Notes: a model not told the origin generated them from the letters alone. Counted from the first letter of the stretch, positions 8,251-16,500 are shown. The stretch: 64,000 bases of DNA from Nitrososphaera sp. (GCA_039938515.1 JBDUUL010000001.1:233760-297759); one strand, 5' to 3'. Translations and numbers: made by a program.

Positions 8251-8796
8251 TCAGGTAGAGACAAAAAAGGACGCTAAAGACATGGCAACAATCGCGAGAT
8301 TTGTCGCAAAGTGTAATGCGTACGAGTAGTTGACCCCGCTTTTAAGAAAAATCCTCTGATACAGAAATCCAATCGGCAGCAGCACGAGAGCGACATGGAC
8401 CGCTACTCCCATTGCGATATGAAGAAATGCCCAAGCAACAACAAGTTTCTTTGATTTACGGAAATAGAGTTCTTCGAAATAGTTTACGTGTATCAGCATG
8501 TAGACCAGAGGCGGAACAAAAGGAAGTATTCCCATGATGCCTGCATCCGCATAGGGACCAAGGGCGATATTCCAGCCGAGCCAAGACCATCCTAGAACAG
8601 GAAGGCTGGCCAAGTACTGGGCCCCAAAAAGTACGTAGAGCGCCAAACCACCCACCGTCAGAGGAAGAAACTTCAGTGATTTCAAGCCCGATTTCATATT
8701 CTGGAGCCGTATCTTGGTCTCCTTTGCGAGGAAAACGGAAGGAACAACCGTAACCGCGTATATCGCGATCAGCAGAAGGGAATCCAATAAGGCCAA
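8251..8796 (-). CDS. CPBP-family-like intramembrane protein (putative Rce1-type protease)
   Basis: 181 residues with about five membrane segments. Three short motifs typical of the CPBP (CAAX protease and bacteriocin-processing) family appear in order near the C-terminal half: EELYFR (E-E-x3-R), a WAFLH segment with the second metal-site His, and HFATN (H-x3-N). In known members these Glu and His residues form an intramembrane active site. Substrates of archaeal members are mostly unknown. The ATG start gives a hydrophobic N-terminal segment at once. It is a single gene between divergent and convergent neighbours. Confidence 0.55.
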   Translation of the reverse strand: MALLDSLLLIAIYAVTVVPSVFLAKETKIRLQNMKSGLKSLKFLPLTVGGLALYVLFGAQYLASLPVLGWSWLGWNIALGPYADAGIMGILPFVPPLVYMLIHVNYFEELYFRKSKKLVVAWAFLHIAMGVAVHVALVLLPIGFLYQRIFLKSGVNYSYALHFATNLAIVAMSLASFFVST

Positions 8797-8893
8797 AACT
8801 ACTCGGTCAAGCCCATATTAAATACAAACCCGGCTCCACTAGCCGCATCACACGCGAACGGCCTACCATCGAAAATCAATTAATATCTCGCCT

Positions 8894-9334
8894 ATGCAAA
8901 GTACCGCGTTGCCCGATTACTATGCGGTACTCGGTCTCACCCCGGAGGCGACGTCGGATGACATCAAGAAGTCATTTAGGAGCTTGGCAATGAAGCATCA
9001 CCCCGACAAAAACGGAAACTCTGAAGAATCGAGGCAGACATTCATGAAAATCGTGGAGGCTTATGAGGTGCTATCCGACGAAAACGCGCGAAAGAAATAT
9101 GACAGCAAATCGAACAGATCCTGCGAACAACCGGCCTCAACGGCATGGGTGCCCCCTGCGGATTTCAACAGGGTTTATAGTTATGACCACATCAAGCGCC
9201 ACCGCGTAGATTCTTCGGTTAAAGGAGGCATGTGGGATATTTCGGATGAGGCCAACTCGGGCATGTGGAAGGCCACCATGCTTTTGTTCGCGTGTCTTGG
9301 TGCAATCGTGCTTTACATAATATTGGTTCACTGA
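8894..9334 (+). CDS. Membrane-anchored J-domain protein
   Basis: Residues about 7-70 form a J domain: DYYAVLGL, then the HPDKN loop whose His-Pro-Asp stimulates Hsp70 (DnaK) ATPase, then YEVLSDENARKKYD. The middle is a polar linker, and the C-terminal residues (about 124-146, LLFACLGAIVLYIILV) form a membrane anchor, so the J domain probably recruits DnaK to the cytoplasmic membrane face. It lacks the Gly/Phe and zinc-finger regions of DnaJ. A TATA-like TTAATATC at 8880-8887 would fit a leaderless start at TTG 8909 (giving MPDYYAVLGL) better than ATG 8894; both are open. Confidence 0.82.
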   Translation: MQSTALPDYYAVLGLTPEATSDDIKKSFRSLAMKHHPDKNGNSEESRQTFMKIVEAYEVLSDENARKKYDSKSNRSCEQPASTAWVPPADFNRVYSYDHIKRHRVDSSVKGGMWDISDEANSGMWKATMLLFACLGAIVLYIILVH

Positions 9335-9549
9335 CGCCTACGTCGATTTCTTTTGTGCTCTTCCTGACGCTGCTCCGCCTTGCCAAAAGTTGCATATTTC
9401 AATGCAAAAAAACCTCCAACGGCAAACCCCGGGATGGAAATAAAAATCATGGAGGTGCTCCTCGTCCCCAATGCCAAAAGAATTGCCAGCGCGGCGGAGA
9501 CTAGACTGGCGACCATAAGAATCAGAACCTGTCCTTTTGTCGCTACCAA
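9328..9549 (-). CDS. Small membrane protein with two predicted segments
   Basis: 73 residues; two hydrophobic segments (about 8-29 and 32-52) and a very basic C-terminus (KRNRRRRQ) predicted to face the cytoplasm. No family is recognised. It converges on the J-domain gene with a 7-nt overlap, and its upstream region abuts the A-type ATPase subunit F gene on the other strand. ATG at 9549. Coding is supported by the clean hydrophobic pattern rather than by homology. Confidence 0.5.
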   Translation of the reverse strand: MVATKGQVLILMVASLVSAALAILLALGTRSTSMIFISIPGFAVGGFFALKYATFGKAEQRQEEHKRNRRRRQ

Positions 9550-9674
9550 CCAATTGTGGGTACCTGTCGCTGTATAATTCGCTTTCTGTCATACCTTGGT
9601 CTCCTTCCAACGGGGTAATGGCCGCACTTTGGATCTTCGCAAGAATTAATAGTCATGCTCGATCAACAGCACCC

Positions 9675-9971
9675 GTGCGTATTGTCGCTATTGGTAGCAG
9701 GGTCTTCGTTACCAGTTTTCAATTAGCGGGCGTCAAAGGGATAAAGGTGGAGTCCTCAAACGAAGCGCTCTCCGAGATCAATAAATTTGGTGAAAATAGT
9801 GGCGTTGGACTCGTGCTCCTAAGCGATGATATTGGCAAAGAGATCCGTCCTTCTTTGACTGCCCTTCGAACCAAGCGCCCAATTCCACTTATCTTCGAGC
9901 TGCCTGCTCCGGGAAGCAAGAAGGAAAAAGTGGATTATAGGGCCCTTCTGAAACAAATACTTGGGGTCTAG
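9675..9971 (+). CDS. atpF: A-type (V-type-like) ATP synthase subunit F
   Basis: A 98-residue protein matching subunit F (NtpG-like) of archaeal ATP synthases: an N-terminal VAIGSRVFVTSFQLAGV strand-helix, a central GVGLVLLSDDIGKEIR and the C-terminal IPLIFELPAPGS. Subunit F sits on the central stalk and contacts subunit D. The frame is open back to 9537, but homology begins at GTG 9675, and an AT-rich ATTAATAG at 9644-9651 lies about 27 nt upstream; ATG 9618 is the alternative. No other ATPase subunit lies in the window, so it is separated from the main atp operon. Confidence 0.75.
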   Translation: MRIVAIGSRVFVTSFQLAGVKGIKVESSNEALSEINKFGENSGVGLVLLSDDIGKEIRPSLTALRTKRPIPLIFELPAPGSKKEKVDYRALLKQILGV

Positions 9972-9975
9972 TCGT

Positions 9976-10308
9976 TTATTTCCATCCTTCAAAGAGGTCC
10001 AGAATTGAGCGACCCCTTTCGGTTATGACAAACGCGACCCGGGGTATCTGGTGCTGGTCTCTGATTATGCACTCTTTAATCATCTGACACTGTACTAGTT
10101 TGTTGATGACCCCTGACGCGTCCCGATAGCTTCCAAACCGTTTGCGGGTGAGCTTGTTCAGGGTGGTGCCGCCAGGCTCGTTTGCCACGCTCAGAACGTA
10201 CAGAATGCTCTCTATTGTAATCCTTTTTCCCCGTAAAGGTCGAGCCCGGATGGACTTTGGGGTGGAGTGCGTGTCCTTGTCCGGAGTGGTAGATTGGCCT
10301 AATCCCAA
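9976..10308 (-). CDS. Winged-helix DNA-binding protein
   Basis: 110 residues. After a polar N-terminal tail (about 1-28) comes a winged helix: helix ITIESILYVLSVANE, a second helix LNKLTRKRFG, a recognition helix around SGVINKLVQCQMI and a beta wing (RVAFVITERGRSIL). The final GRSIL-DLFEGW resembles small archaeal transcriptional regulators. Its promoter region (10309-10442) carries two strong palindromes. Regulon unknown. It converges on atpF with only 4 nt between the stops. Confidence 0.65.
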   Translation of the reverse strand: MGLGQSTTPDKDTHSTPKSIRARPLRGKRITIESILYVLSVANEPGGTTLNKLTRKRFGSYRDASGVINKLVQCQMIKECIIRDQHQIPRVAFVITERGRSILDLFEGWK

Positions 10309-10335
10309 ACGAAACGAACTGAATGCGAACTGCTA

Positions 10336-10395
10336 GGCGGAAAAACCATCCGCCAATAAGAACTGAAAGATTCCTACAGTTTCGACCCCGGGGTC
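10336..10395. repeat. Two palindromic elements upstream of the winged-helix gene
   Basis: GGCGGA/TCCGCC with a 7-nt loop at 10336-10354 and the perfect 12-bp palindrome GACCCCGGGGTC at 10384-10395. Both lie in the 134-nt gap between the end of the epimerase gene and the start of the winged-helix gene, the position of an operator or of an RNA hairpin at the epimerase 3' end. Nothing else was found in this gap. Confidence 0.4.
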
Positions 10396-10442
10396 TAGGC
10401 CTCGACGATAAAGAAACGGAGCGAGCTCCGTACCAACTGCGT

Positions 10443-11504
10443 TCAGGCTACAAGACTCCTGATGACGGAGTGCATTTTGCGGGCCACCTCGTTGCCGTAT
10501 GGGTGTGATGTTATCCTAACGTCCTTCATTCTGTCGACAACATGTGCAAGCGAGTCCCTCCGGTGAGGTGGGAACAGGACGTTTGCCTTCAGCAAAAGCG
10601 TTTCCCATCGCTCCGAAACGTGCCTCAAAGTGATACACGGTTTTCCGAGGACCACTGCCTCCTCCTGCACCCCTCCCGAGTCGGTCAGAACTAGCCGGGA
10701 ATTCCGAAGCACGTGAAGAAATTCGGTGTAGCCTAATGACTCTATCGGTATGATATTTTCGGGAAGACTCAAGCCAAACCTGGAAAGACTCGACCTGGTT
10801 CGAGGGTGGACAGGAAACACAACCTTGTACTGCTTTATTCCTTCAAGATGCCGCAGCAACCTTACGAGAGTTTCGGGGTCGTCTACGTTCTCCTGCCTGT
10901 GAAGAGTGAGAAGAATATACTCGCTCGGCAGACTCTGGAGGGCATTGGTTTTGCCAGCGTCTGTCTCGGACAATTTCTTGCAAACGTCAACAATGAGATT
11001 TCCGCAGACCTGTACGTTCTCATTAATCCCTTCATACTGCAAGAACAATTTGGAAAGATCGGTAGGCGGCAAAAGGTGGTCTGAGAGCGAATCTATTTCT
11101 ATCCTGGCTCGCTCTTCTGGGACTTGAAGGTCAAAGCACCTCAGCCCTGCCTCGATGTGGACTATCTTGCATCCAGCTTCAGCTGCGGCCCGCGCGCCGG
11201 CCAAGCTCGAATTGGTGTCACCATAAACTAGGACAAACCGCGGACGCGCATATCTGAAAAACTTTGTCATCTCAGCGGCAAGGGTAGGTATGTCGGACGT
11301 ATCGAGGCGAAGGTCAAAGTCGGGCTTGACCCCAAGTTCCCTGAAAAATACATCTTTCATTTGCCCCGAAAAGTGCTGGCCGGTGTACAGCAATGCGTGT
11401 CCGATGTCGTCATTTCCAAGTGAACTGAGCAGTTCAGAAAGCTTGATAATTTCCGGCCTTGTGCCAGCCACGGTTACCACGTTGACGTTTTGTTCGACTT
11501 GCAT
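10443..11504 (-). CDS. wecB: UDP-N-acetylglucosamine 2-epimerase (non-hydrolysing)
   Basis: Interconverts UDP-GlcNAc and UDP-ManNAc. The start VVTVAGTRPEIIKLSEL (about 9-25), the YTGQHFSG region, VYGDTNSSLAGARAAAEAG with HIEAGLRC, HRQENVDDP and the C-terminal LTDSGGVQEEAVVLGKPCITLR block are family hallmarks. 353 residues is near the family norm of 360-380. It lies on the same strand as the membrane glycosyltransferase, secreted protein and LpxD-like gene, suggesting a role in supplying an amino-sugar for surface glycans or protein glycosylation. Confidence 0.92.
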   Translation of the reverse strand: MQVEQNVNVVTVAGTRPEIIKLSELLSSLGNDDIGHALLYTGQHFSGQMKDVFFRELGVKPDFDLRLDTSDIPTLAAEMTKFFRYARPRFVLVYGDTNSSLAGARAAAEAGCKIVHIEAGLRCFDLQVPEERARIEIDSLSDHLLPPTDLSKLFLQYEGINENVQVCGNLIVDVCKKLSETDAGKTNALQSLPSEYILLTLHRQENVDDPETLVRLLRHLEGIKQYKVVFPVHPRTRSSLSRFGLSLPENIIPIESLGYTEFLHVLRNSRLVLTDSGGVQEEAVVLGKPCITLRHVSERWETLLLKANVLFPPHRRDSLAHVVDRMKDVRITSHPYGNEVARKMHSVIRSLVA

Positions 11505-11551
11505 GGCTTATCCCTAGCACTGCCAAAAGCAGGTATTGTATATCTGCGATA

Positions 11552-12925
11552 TCATGCTACATCCCGCGCTATGTTCTGCACCTCTTCAGTTACAAACCCG
11601 TGCGAAGTCTTTGTGTTTGACCACGATTTTACACCAAAGGCTTTGATGAAACTCACGTACCAGTAGTTCGAGAAGGGGATAAGGAAAAGCGTTTGAGCAA
11701 CAAGCGGCAGGCCCTTGCGACCATAGGACCTAAGCAGTGCAGCAGCCTGCAAAGAAATCGCCGTTATTGTCAACGCGGTCCATGTCTCTAGTGATAAAAA
11801 TGAGTACGTGAATGGAAAGTATCCGAACAAGGCGTTGTAAAAGGCTGCAATGCCCGGAATCAAAAGCATCGCAAGTCCTGTAAAAGCTGACACGGGGCTG
11901 AGCCAGTAAACGAAGCCTATGATATCGCGCCGATCAGTAATCCGCATCTTCAGTAGCTGCAAGAAACCTTTTCCCCAGCGAGCCCTCTGTCTAAACATGA
12001 TGTCAAGAGACGGGGGTTTTTCGTCGTAGTTGATGCACAGAGGAGCGAAGGAAATTCGATAACCGCTTCGAAGCAGCCTGAAGGTGAGCTCATAGTCGTC
12101 AACTAGGTGGTTCGCAAACATTCCAACCTTCAAAAGAGCAAGGCGCTTGATTATGTATCCAGTGCCTCCGAGTGGGGTCCTGCGTCCGAAAAAGTCCCTC
12201 AAGGTCATGTATGGGGTAGACCACAAGTCGCCTTCTAGGGACAACAACCTAGTCAGCAGGTTAAACCCGCGGTTGCTTGGGACGTACCTGCCCTGAACTG
12301 CAGCTGTCTTTTTGTCATTCTCCAGTAGCGGTATTGCATTTGCAATAAAATCGGCTGACAGAATGCCGTCCCCGTCCAGCACTAGAATGTATTCGCCTCT
12401 CGATTTCTGGACGCCGAAATTCAATGCGATTCCTTTACCTGCTTCGGCGGTGTCAAGTCGATAAGCGTGAACCCTGCCATCATTGACCGACTTGGCCTGC
12501 TCGAAAGTGAGGTCCGTACAGTTATGGCAAACCACTATGAGTTCAAGATTGTGATAGGTTTGGTCGAGGCAGTTGTTGATGGTGCGCTTTATGACACTTG
12601 CCTCGTTGCGCGCAGGTATGACTATCGTGCATAGAGGCCTGCGGATGAGATTAAGCGGGTTTGAATTGTACTCGCTTATTGCTCGCGCCTGGCGATTCTT
12701 TGTTTTGCCGTACACTGCCAGGTACACGATGAAAACGAAGATCAGCATTCCAAAATATAGCATATTGAAAGCGAGTAATGGTAGCGTGACAAGGGTGAGG
12801 TTTATTGTAGGATCTACAAGTGGCTGATCGCCTGAAATCTTGGGGTAAATTGTTGATCCCAGTACAGCAGCCCAAACGCATACAAGGGCAACGAGCAGCA
12901 AGGTCCATTTGTTTTCTGAAGCCAT
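11552..12925 (-). CDS. Membrane-bound family 2 glycosyltransferase
   Basis: 457 residues. Two N-terminal membrane segments (about 8-28 and 45-72) precede a GT-A domain with TIVIPARNEASVI, the sugar-nucleotide DGDG motif (about 188-191), a VDDYEL acid motif and QRARW, the Q-x2-RW signature of processive synthases (cellulose, chitin, hyaluronan type). Three or more membrane segments follow (about 335-440). It probably polymerises or transfers sugar across the membrane. Its position 48 nt upstream of wecB on the same strand suggests that UDP-ManNAc or a derivative is a substrate; this is inference. Confidence 0.85.
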   Translation of the reverse strand: MASENKWTLLLVALVCVWAAVLGSTIYPKISGDQPLVDPTINLTLVTLPLLAFNMLYFGMLIFVFIVYLAVYGKTKNRQARAISEYNSNPLNLIRRPLCTIVIPARNEASVIKRTINNCLDQTYHNLELIVVCHNCTDLTFEQAKSVNDGRVHAYRLDTAEAGKGIALNFGVQKSRGEYILVLDGDGILSADFIANAIPLLENDKKTAAVQGRYVPSNRGFNLLTRLLSLEGDLWSTPYMTLRDFFGRRTPLGGTGYIIKRLALLKVGMFANHLVDDYELTFRLLRSGYRISFAPLCINYDEKPPSLDIMFRQRARWGKGFLQLLKMRITDRRDIIGFVYWLSPVSAFTGLAMLLIPGIAAFYNALFGYFPFTYSFLSLETWTALTITAISLQAAALLRSYGRKGLPLVAQTLFLIPFSNYWYVSFIKAFGVKSWSNTKTSHGFVTEEVQNIARDVA

Positions 12926-13083
12926 CTAGCAATTCGTTCCTGGAAGAAATTCCAAATTATTCAGAACGACTTTCTCGATTTTTGTATTAATGAGTTGGGA
13001 AGGAAAACTACTTGGAGATTTGATGTACTCCGGATCGAATAAGCGTTAAATAATTTGCCTTTGTTTCTTAGATTCTCCACACT

Positions 13084-13587
13084 CTACATTCCCAGCTTCG
13101 ACCAGAGATAACCAGCAAATGATGCAAGCTGGGTGACTAGTCGGTCCCAGATCGATGGGGCCGCACTTACTACATAGTCCTTTTGCAGTGATGCATGCAT
13201 GTTTGCAAAATTGGACGCATAAATTAAAATAGTGACGTTGCCGGTCTCGAGGTGCAGAAGTGCCTTGAAACCATCCTTGTTACTCCGAGCAATTGGTGCG
13301 TGAGTCGTAATACCATTTTGGGTATAATTCATGCTCAGGCGATAGATTGCAGAAACCGGCTTTACCACAAAGTTGACAATATTGTCGCCGGAATGCAGCT
13401 GCTGAGAAGGCAATTCTATGCTCGGGACCTCGCCGTTGTTTTGCAGAGCAAGATTCGGATCCGGGTTGAACTCCGACGTGCCGGGAGGCGGCAGGGGTAA
13501 TTGCTCAAAAGAAAGCTCCGGCTGGGCCAAGACAGCAATTAAAAGAAAGGTCGCAAGCGCTAGTGTTACAGTGGGCTGTAATTTCAG
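13084..13587 (-). CDS. Putative secreted protein with a probable CTG start
   Basis: No ATG or GTG precedes the body of this protein. TTG at 13530 would start it at LAQPELS, but the frame continues upstream through a textbook Sec signal peptide (K-L-Q-P then LALATFLLIAVLA) that begins at CTG 13585-13587. A TATA-like TTTTATT (minus strand, 13610-13616) lies about 26 nt before this CTG, the leaderless distance. The mature part (about 145 residues) has a Pro-rich start, an Asn-rich beta-like middle and a C-terminal aromatic helix, FAGYLWSKLGM. No family recognised; an extracytoplasmic or surface protein is likely. Confidence 0.5.
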   Translation of the reverse strand: MKLQPTVTLALATFLLIAVLAQPELSFEQLPLPPPGTSEFNPDPNLALQNNGEVPSIELPSQQLHSGDNIVNFVVKPVSAIYRLSMNYTQNGITTHAPIARSNKDGFKALLHLETGNVTILIYASNFANMHASLQKDYVVSAAPSIWDRLVTQLASFAGYLWSKLGM

Positions 13588-13609
13588 TAATTGAGAAATG
13601 ACACAATTG

Positions 13610-13616
13610 AATAAAA
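13610..13616 (-). promoter_or_regulatory. TATA box of the secreted-protein gene
   Basis: TTTTATT on the minus strand, centred 26 nt before the CTG at 13587; it supports that codon as a leaderless start. Confidence 0.4.
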
Positions 13617-13657
13617 CAGTAGTCTTGGGTGCCGGCGCGCGTTCCGATGCAAGCTAT

Positions 13658-14623
13658 CTAACCGGCTGCCGCTTGAGCGGGCCGCTGCCCTGCCATCAGA
13701 AATAGTTCTTCCGTGCGAACCTTGTTCTTTATCGACTTGGCTGGGACTCCCGCGACGATATCATTGTCATCGACATCATGAATTACTGATGCCCCGGAGG
13801 CAATGATCACGTTATTGCCAATTTTGATTTTGTTCTTAAGAGTCGAGTTGAGGCCCAGCCAGCAACTGTTTCCAATGATGGTACTGCCTCCTACCACGGA
13901 GCCAGCGGTGAGCTCGCAGTTTTTGCCGATCACCACGTTATGCGCAACATGCACCAGAGCATCAATCTTGGTTCCCGAGCCTATTATTGTGTTTGAAAGC
14001 GAGCCACGCGCAATTGACGCGTTGGCACATATCTCGACGTCATCGCCGATTATTACCTGTCCTAGATGCGCAAAGCGCTCAAGACTGCCATCAGCGTGTC
14101 TTTCAAAGGCAAAACCATCCGATCCTACAACTACCCCTGACTGAATGGTACATTTGTTACCAACAACGGTTTTTTGCGCAAGTATTGAATGCGGGCCGAT
14201 AGAGACGTCATCGCCTACCGTGCATTCATCGCCTATAAAGGCAAATTCTCCTATGTTGCAACCCCTTCCAATCGAGCTGTTTTTTGAAATTACAGCGGTC
14301 GCTGCCACGCCGGAAGCCCGATTTGAGTGGAGCATCAAGTTGAGGACCCTCACAAAGCTCAGTCGCGGGTTGTCTGTGAAGAGAAGCAACTGGCCGGGGT
14401 TAGGTCGGACAAAAGAGGCAAGGCTGCTGTTGCAAATGACTACACCTGCCCTTGAACTTGTAATTGCGGCGACTGCTTTCTGTCCCGAGTAGGAGCAGAA
14501 TGAGAGCTGATTTTCGTTAGCGGCTTCTAGCGCTCCTGCAGAATCCACGCACCTCTCTCGACCGGTTGACACGTGCGGGATTTCCAATTTCAACAACAGG
14601 CTTGGTATATCCCATGATTCCAT
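13658..14623 (-). CDS. lpxD: LpxD-like UDP-acylglucosamine N-acyltransferase
   Basis: 321 residues from ATG 14623 (TTG 14689 would add 22). It shows full LpxD architecture: an N-terminal uridine-binding domain (about 30-100, with QLSFCSYSGQK, AGVVIC and DNPRLSFVRVLNLMLH), then a left-handed beta-helix of hexapeptide repeats (about 110-290), GSDGFAFE at about 168-175, and VHVAHNVVIG at about 224-233, where the His is the LpxD catalytic base. C-terminal GVPAKSIKNK is typical. In bacteria it N-acylates UDP-3-acyl-GlcN for lipid A. Archaea make no lipid A, so the substrate here is probably another amino-sugar nucleotide. A TATA-like GGTTATATC-type stretch lies at 14654-14662. Confidence 0.82.
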   Translation of the reverse strand: MESWDIPSLLLKLEIPHVSTGRERCVDSAGALEAANENQLSFCSYSGQKAVAAITSSRAGVVICNSSLASFVRPNPGQLLLFTDNPRLSFVRVLNLMLHSNRASGVAATAVISKNSSIGRGCNIGEFAFIGDECTVGDDVSIGPHSILAQKTVVGNKCTIQSGVVVGSDGFAFERHADGSLERFAHLGQVIIGDDVEICANASIARGSLSNTIIGSGTKIDALVHVAHNVVIGKNCELTAGSVVGGSTIIGNSCWLGLNSTLKNKIKIGNNVIIASGASVIHDVDDNDIVAGVPAKSIKNKVRTEELFLMAGQRPAQAAAG

Positions 14624-14755
14624 AGCCTTACTCGAAGGTCGAATTCGAACTTTGGTTATATCTGGATTAGGAAACAAGCATTCTACCAATCTGCCTAGGC
14701 GATTAGATGGTAATCTTTCAGCTAAGATTTCATGCGCACAGACCAGTACCTCGCG

Positions 14756-15436
14756 CTAGTCTCGTCTTACATCGGAGCCCTTCGTCCCCTGAAACTTGGA
14801 AATCACCCCAAGTATGTCGATGAGCTCCTGCTCCCTTATTTTGGGCTGCGCTGCATCAACGGACCTGACTTCTTTTTCGGGCTCCTGCAACATCGGGCTC
14901 GTAGCGATTTGTGAAATAATCTCAAGTATCTCGTTGGATTCATTTATCGAACGGAGGATCCTGTTTGAAAGCGCTTCGAGTTGCGAACTAGTCTGGTCAA
15001 ATTCTACTCGACAAACCTGGTCTCTTCTTACTTCGCGCAACTGCGTCGATAGCTGATCTCTTGTCATGTCGAGGGTGGCCTGTATACTCTGGAGGCTCTC
15101 GTTCACAGATTCGTAGCGCCTCGAAATGTCTGCTTCAACCTGCTGTATCTTTGCCTCGAGCAGCTGGCTCAATGAATCCATAAGTTTTGCAATAATTCGT
15201 TCTTCCAGAACGGTCGCGGATTTTTCAACTGATTCCTTTAATAATGTAAAATCACTTCGCATGCCCTGAATCTCAGTTTGCGATGATGACTCTTGAGAAA
15301 GGCCTCCCTTTTCCTGAGATACCTCGGGGTTTTTTCGCCTCGCTAATTTCTGATCCTCGATCGCCTTTAGTTTTTTCTCAAGTTCCCTGAGGCGTTCCTT
15401 GTTTTTCTTCTTGTCCTTGAGCTTGCCGATGTCCAA
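14756..15436 (-). CDS. Coiled-coil protein of unknown function
   Basis: 226 residues. A Lys/Arg/Glu-rich N-terminal helix (about 1-35), a Ser/Gln-rich linker, and a long coiled coil (about 60-180) with heptads such as LLKESVEKSATVLEERI; the last 40 residues return to a short amphipathic helix, IREQELIDILGVI. No membrane segment. The 187-nt space to the divergent phosphatidyltransferase gene at 15624 holds promoters for both but no other gene that I could see. Function unknown. Confidence 0.6.
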   Translation of the reverse strand: MDIGKLKDKKKNKERLRELEKKLKAIEDQKLARRKNPEVSQEKGGLSQESSSQTEIQGMRSDFTLLKESVEKSATVLEERIIAKLMDSLSQLLEAKIQQVEADISRRYESVNESLQSIQATLDMTRDQLSTQLREVRRDQVCRVEFDQTSSQLEALSNRILRSINESNEILEIISQIATSPMLQEPEKEVRSVDAAQPKIREQELIDILGVISKFQGTKGSDVRRD

Positions 15437-15623
15437 ACAGGCTCCAGATAACTACGCAATCTTGTGCAAACGATTTATACCTATAGCTCGTGCCCGGAGC
15501 GCCATAAAGTTACTATTGCGTTCAAAACCGTTTTCACCCTATTATTCGGTTGGTATCATTACTCAGATCCTGACTTTTCAAGCTATCTTCATATGTGAAG
15601 CGTTTTCAGAATAGTTTTGACGA

Positions 15624-16220
15624 TTGCTCAATAGGCTGAGGGAATCGCTGCAGCCCGCCATGGAGAGGCTCGGGGAATCCTTTGCATCGACAGGCCTCTC
15701 TGCGGATTTTTGGACGGCATTTGGGCTGGCGGTCTCCTTTGCGGCAAGTGTTGCTTATGCTTCGGCCGCTTTAGGGTTCAATCAGTACCTTGCACTCGTT
15801 GCGGGCGGCGCATTACTCCTGCTTTCAGGTTTTTTCGACGTGGTAGACGGGAGTGTAGCACGGATTACCAAGCGCACCTCGAACAGGGGTGCTTTTCTGG
15901 ATTCAACATTTGACAAGATTGCCGAGGTCTCAATTTTTGTTGGCATCTCCTTCGGACGGCTTGCTGATCCGATATTGTGCATGCTGGCGCTTGGCCTCTC
16001 ATTGCTTGTAAGTTATACCCGGTCAAGGGCTGAGACTCTAGGTGTGCGCCTTCAGGGAATTGGAATAGGGGAGAGAGCGGAACGGATCTTGATAATCGCC
16101 ATACTGGGAATGCTTCCGTTTTCAGGAGCAATGCAGTGGGCTGTCTTACTAGTCATCATTGTGGCAGGGATAACCCTCTGCCAGCGAATAGTTTTTACGG
16201 CAAAAAAATTGTCTACCTAA
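15624..16220 (+). CDS. CDP-alcohol phosphatidyltransferase (archaeal phospholipid head-group synthase)
   Basis: 198 residues with about six membrane segments. It carries the complete family signature D-x2-DG-x2-AR-x8-G-x3-D-x3-D, visible as DVVDGSVARITKRTSNRGAFLDSTFDK spread over about residues 73-99. These Asp residues bind metal and the CDP moiety. In archaea such enzymes join CDP-archaeol to inositol phosphate, serine or glycerol phosphate; inositol phosphate is a reasonable guess, but specificity is not readable. TTG start at 15624. Its 3' end overlaps the convergent S26e gene by 8 nt. Confidence 0.85.
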   Translation: MLNRLRESLQPAMERLGESFASTGLSADFWTAFGLAVSFAASVAYASAALGFNQYLALVAGGALLLLSGFFDVVDGSVARITKRTSNRGAFLDSTFDKIAEVSIFVGISFGRLADPILCMLALGLSLLVSYTRSRAETLGVRLQGIGIGERAERILIIAILGMLPFSGAMQWAVLLVIIVAGITLCQRIVFTAKKLST

Positions 16221-16500
16221 GCCTGCCGGCTGTTCTTCTGTCAGACTCGGAGCGGACCTTGACGATTCCTCTGTGAACGGCGCATGAGACGCAGTAGAAC
16301 TTGACATCAGTTGACTGCGGGATAATTGCGCCCTGAGCCTTTAGCTCCTTGGCAAGAGTGGGCTCGACAAGCGTTATTCTGCCCGTAACTTTCTTCGCTT
16401 TGTCCCTAGGCACCAAGGCCCCGCACTGGCTGCAGTGTACTGTGCCTGAACTCCCCTTTCCGCCCTTTGAGCGTCCTCTGCTGGCTCGTTTCTTTGGCAT
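16213..16500 (-). CDS. rps26e: Small ribosomal subunit protein S26e
   Basis: 95 residues from ATG 16498-16500 (the open frame extends further, but homology begins at MPKKRASRGRSKGGKGSSG). CSQC and CVSC pairs form the zinc ribbon of eS26. In eukaryotes eS26 lies at the mRNA exit channel next to the 16S/18S 3' end. The gene is found in eukaryotes and in the Thaumarchaeota/Crenarchaeota side of the archaea but not in Euryarchaeota, which agrees with the assignment of the organism. It converges on the phosphatidyltransferase gene. Confidence 0.92.
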   Translation of the reverse strand: MPKKRASRGRSKGGKGSSGTVHCSQCGALVPRDKAKKVTGRITLVEPTLAKELKAQGAIIPQSTDVKFYCVSCAVHRGIVKVRSESDRRTAGRLR

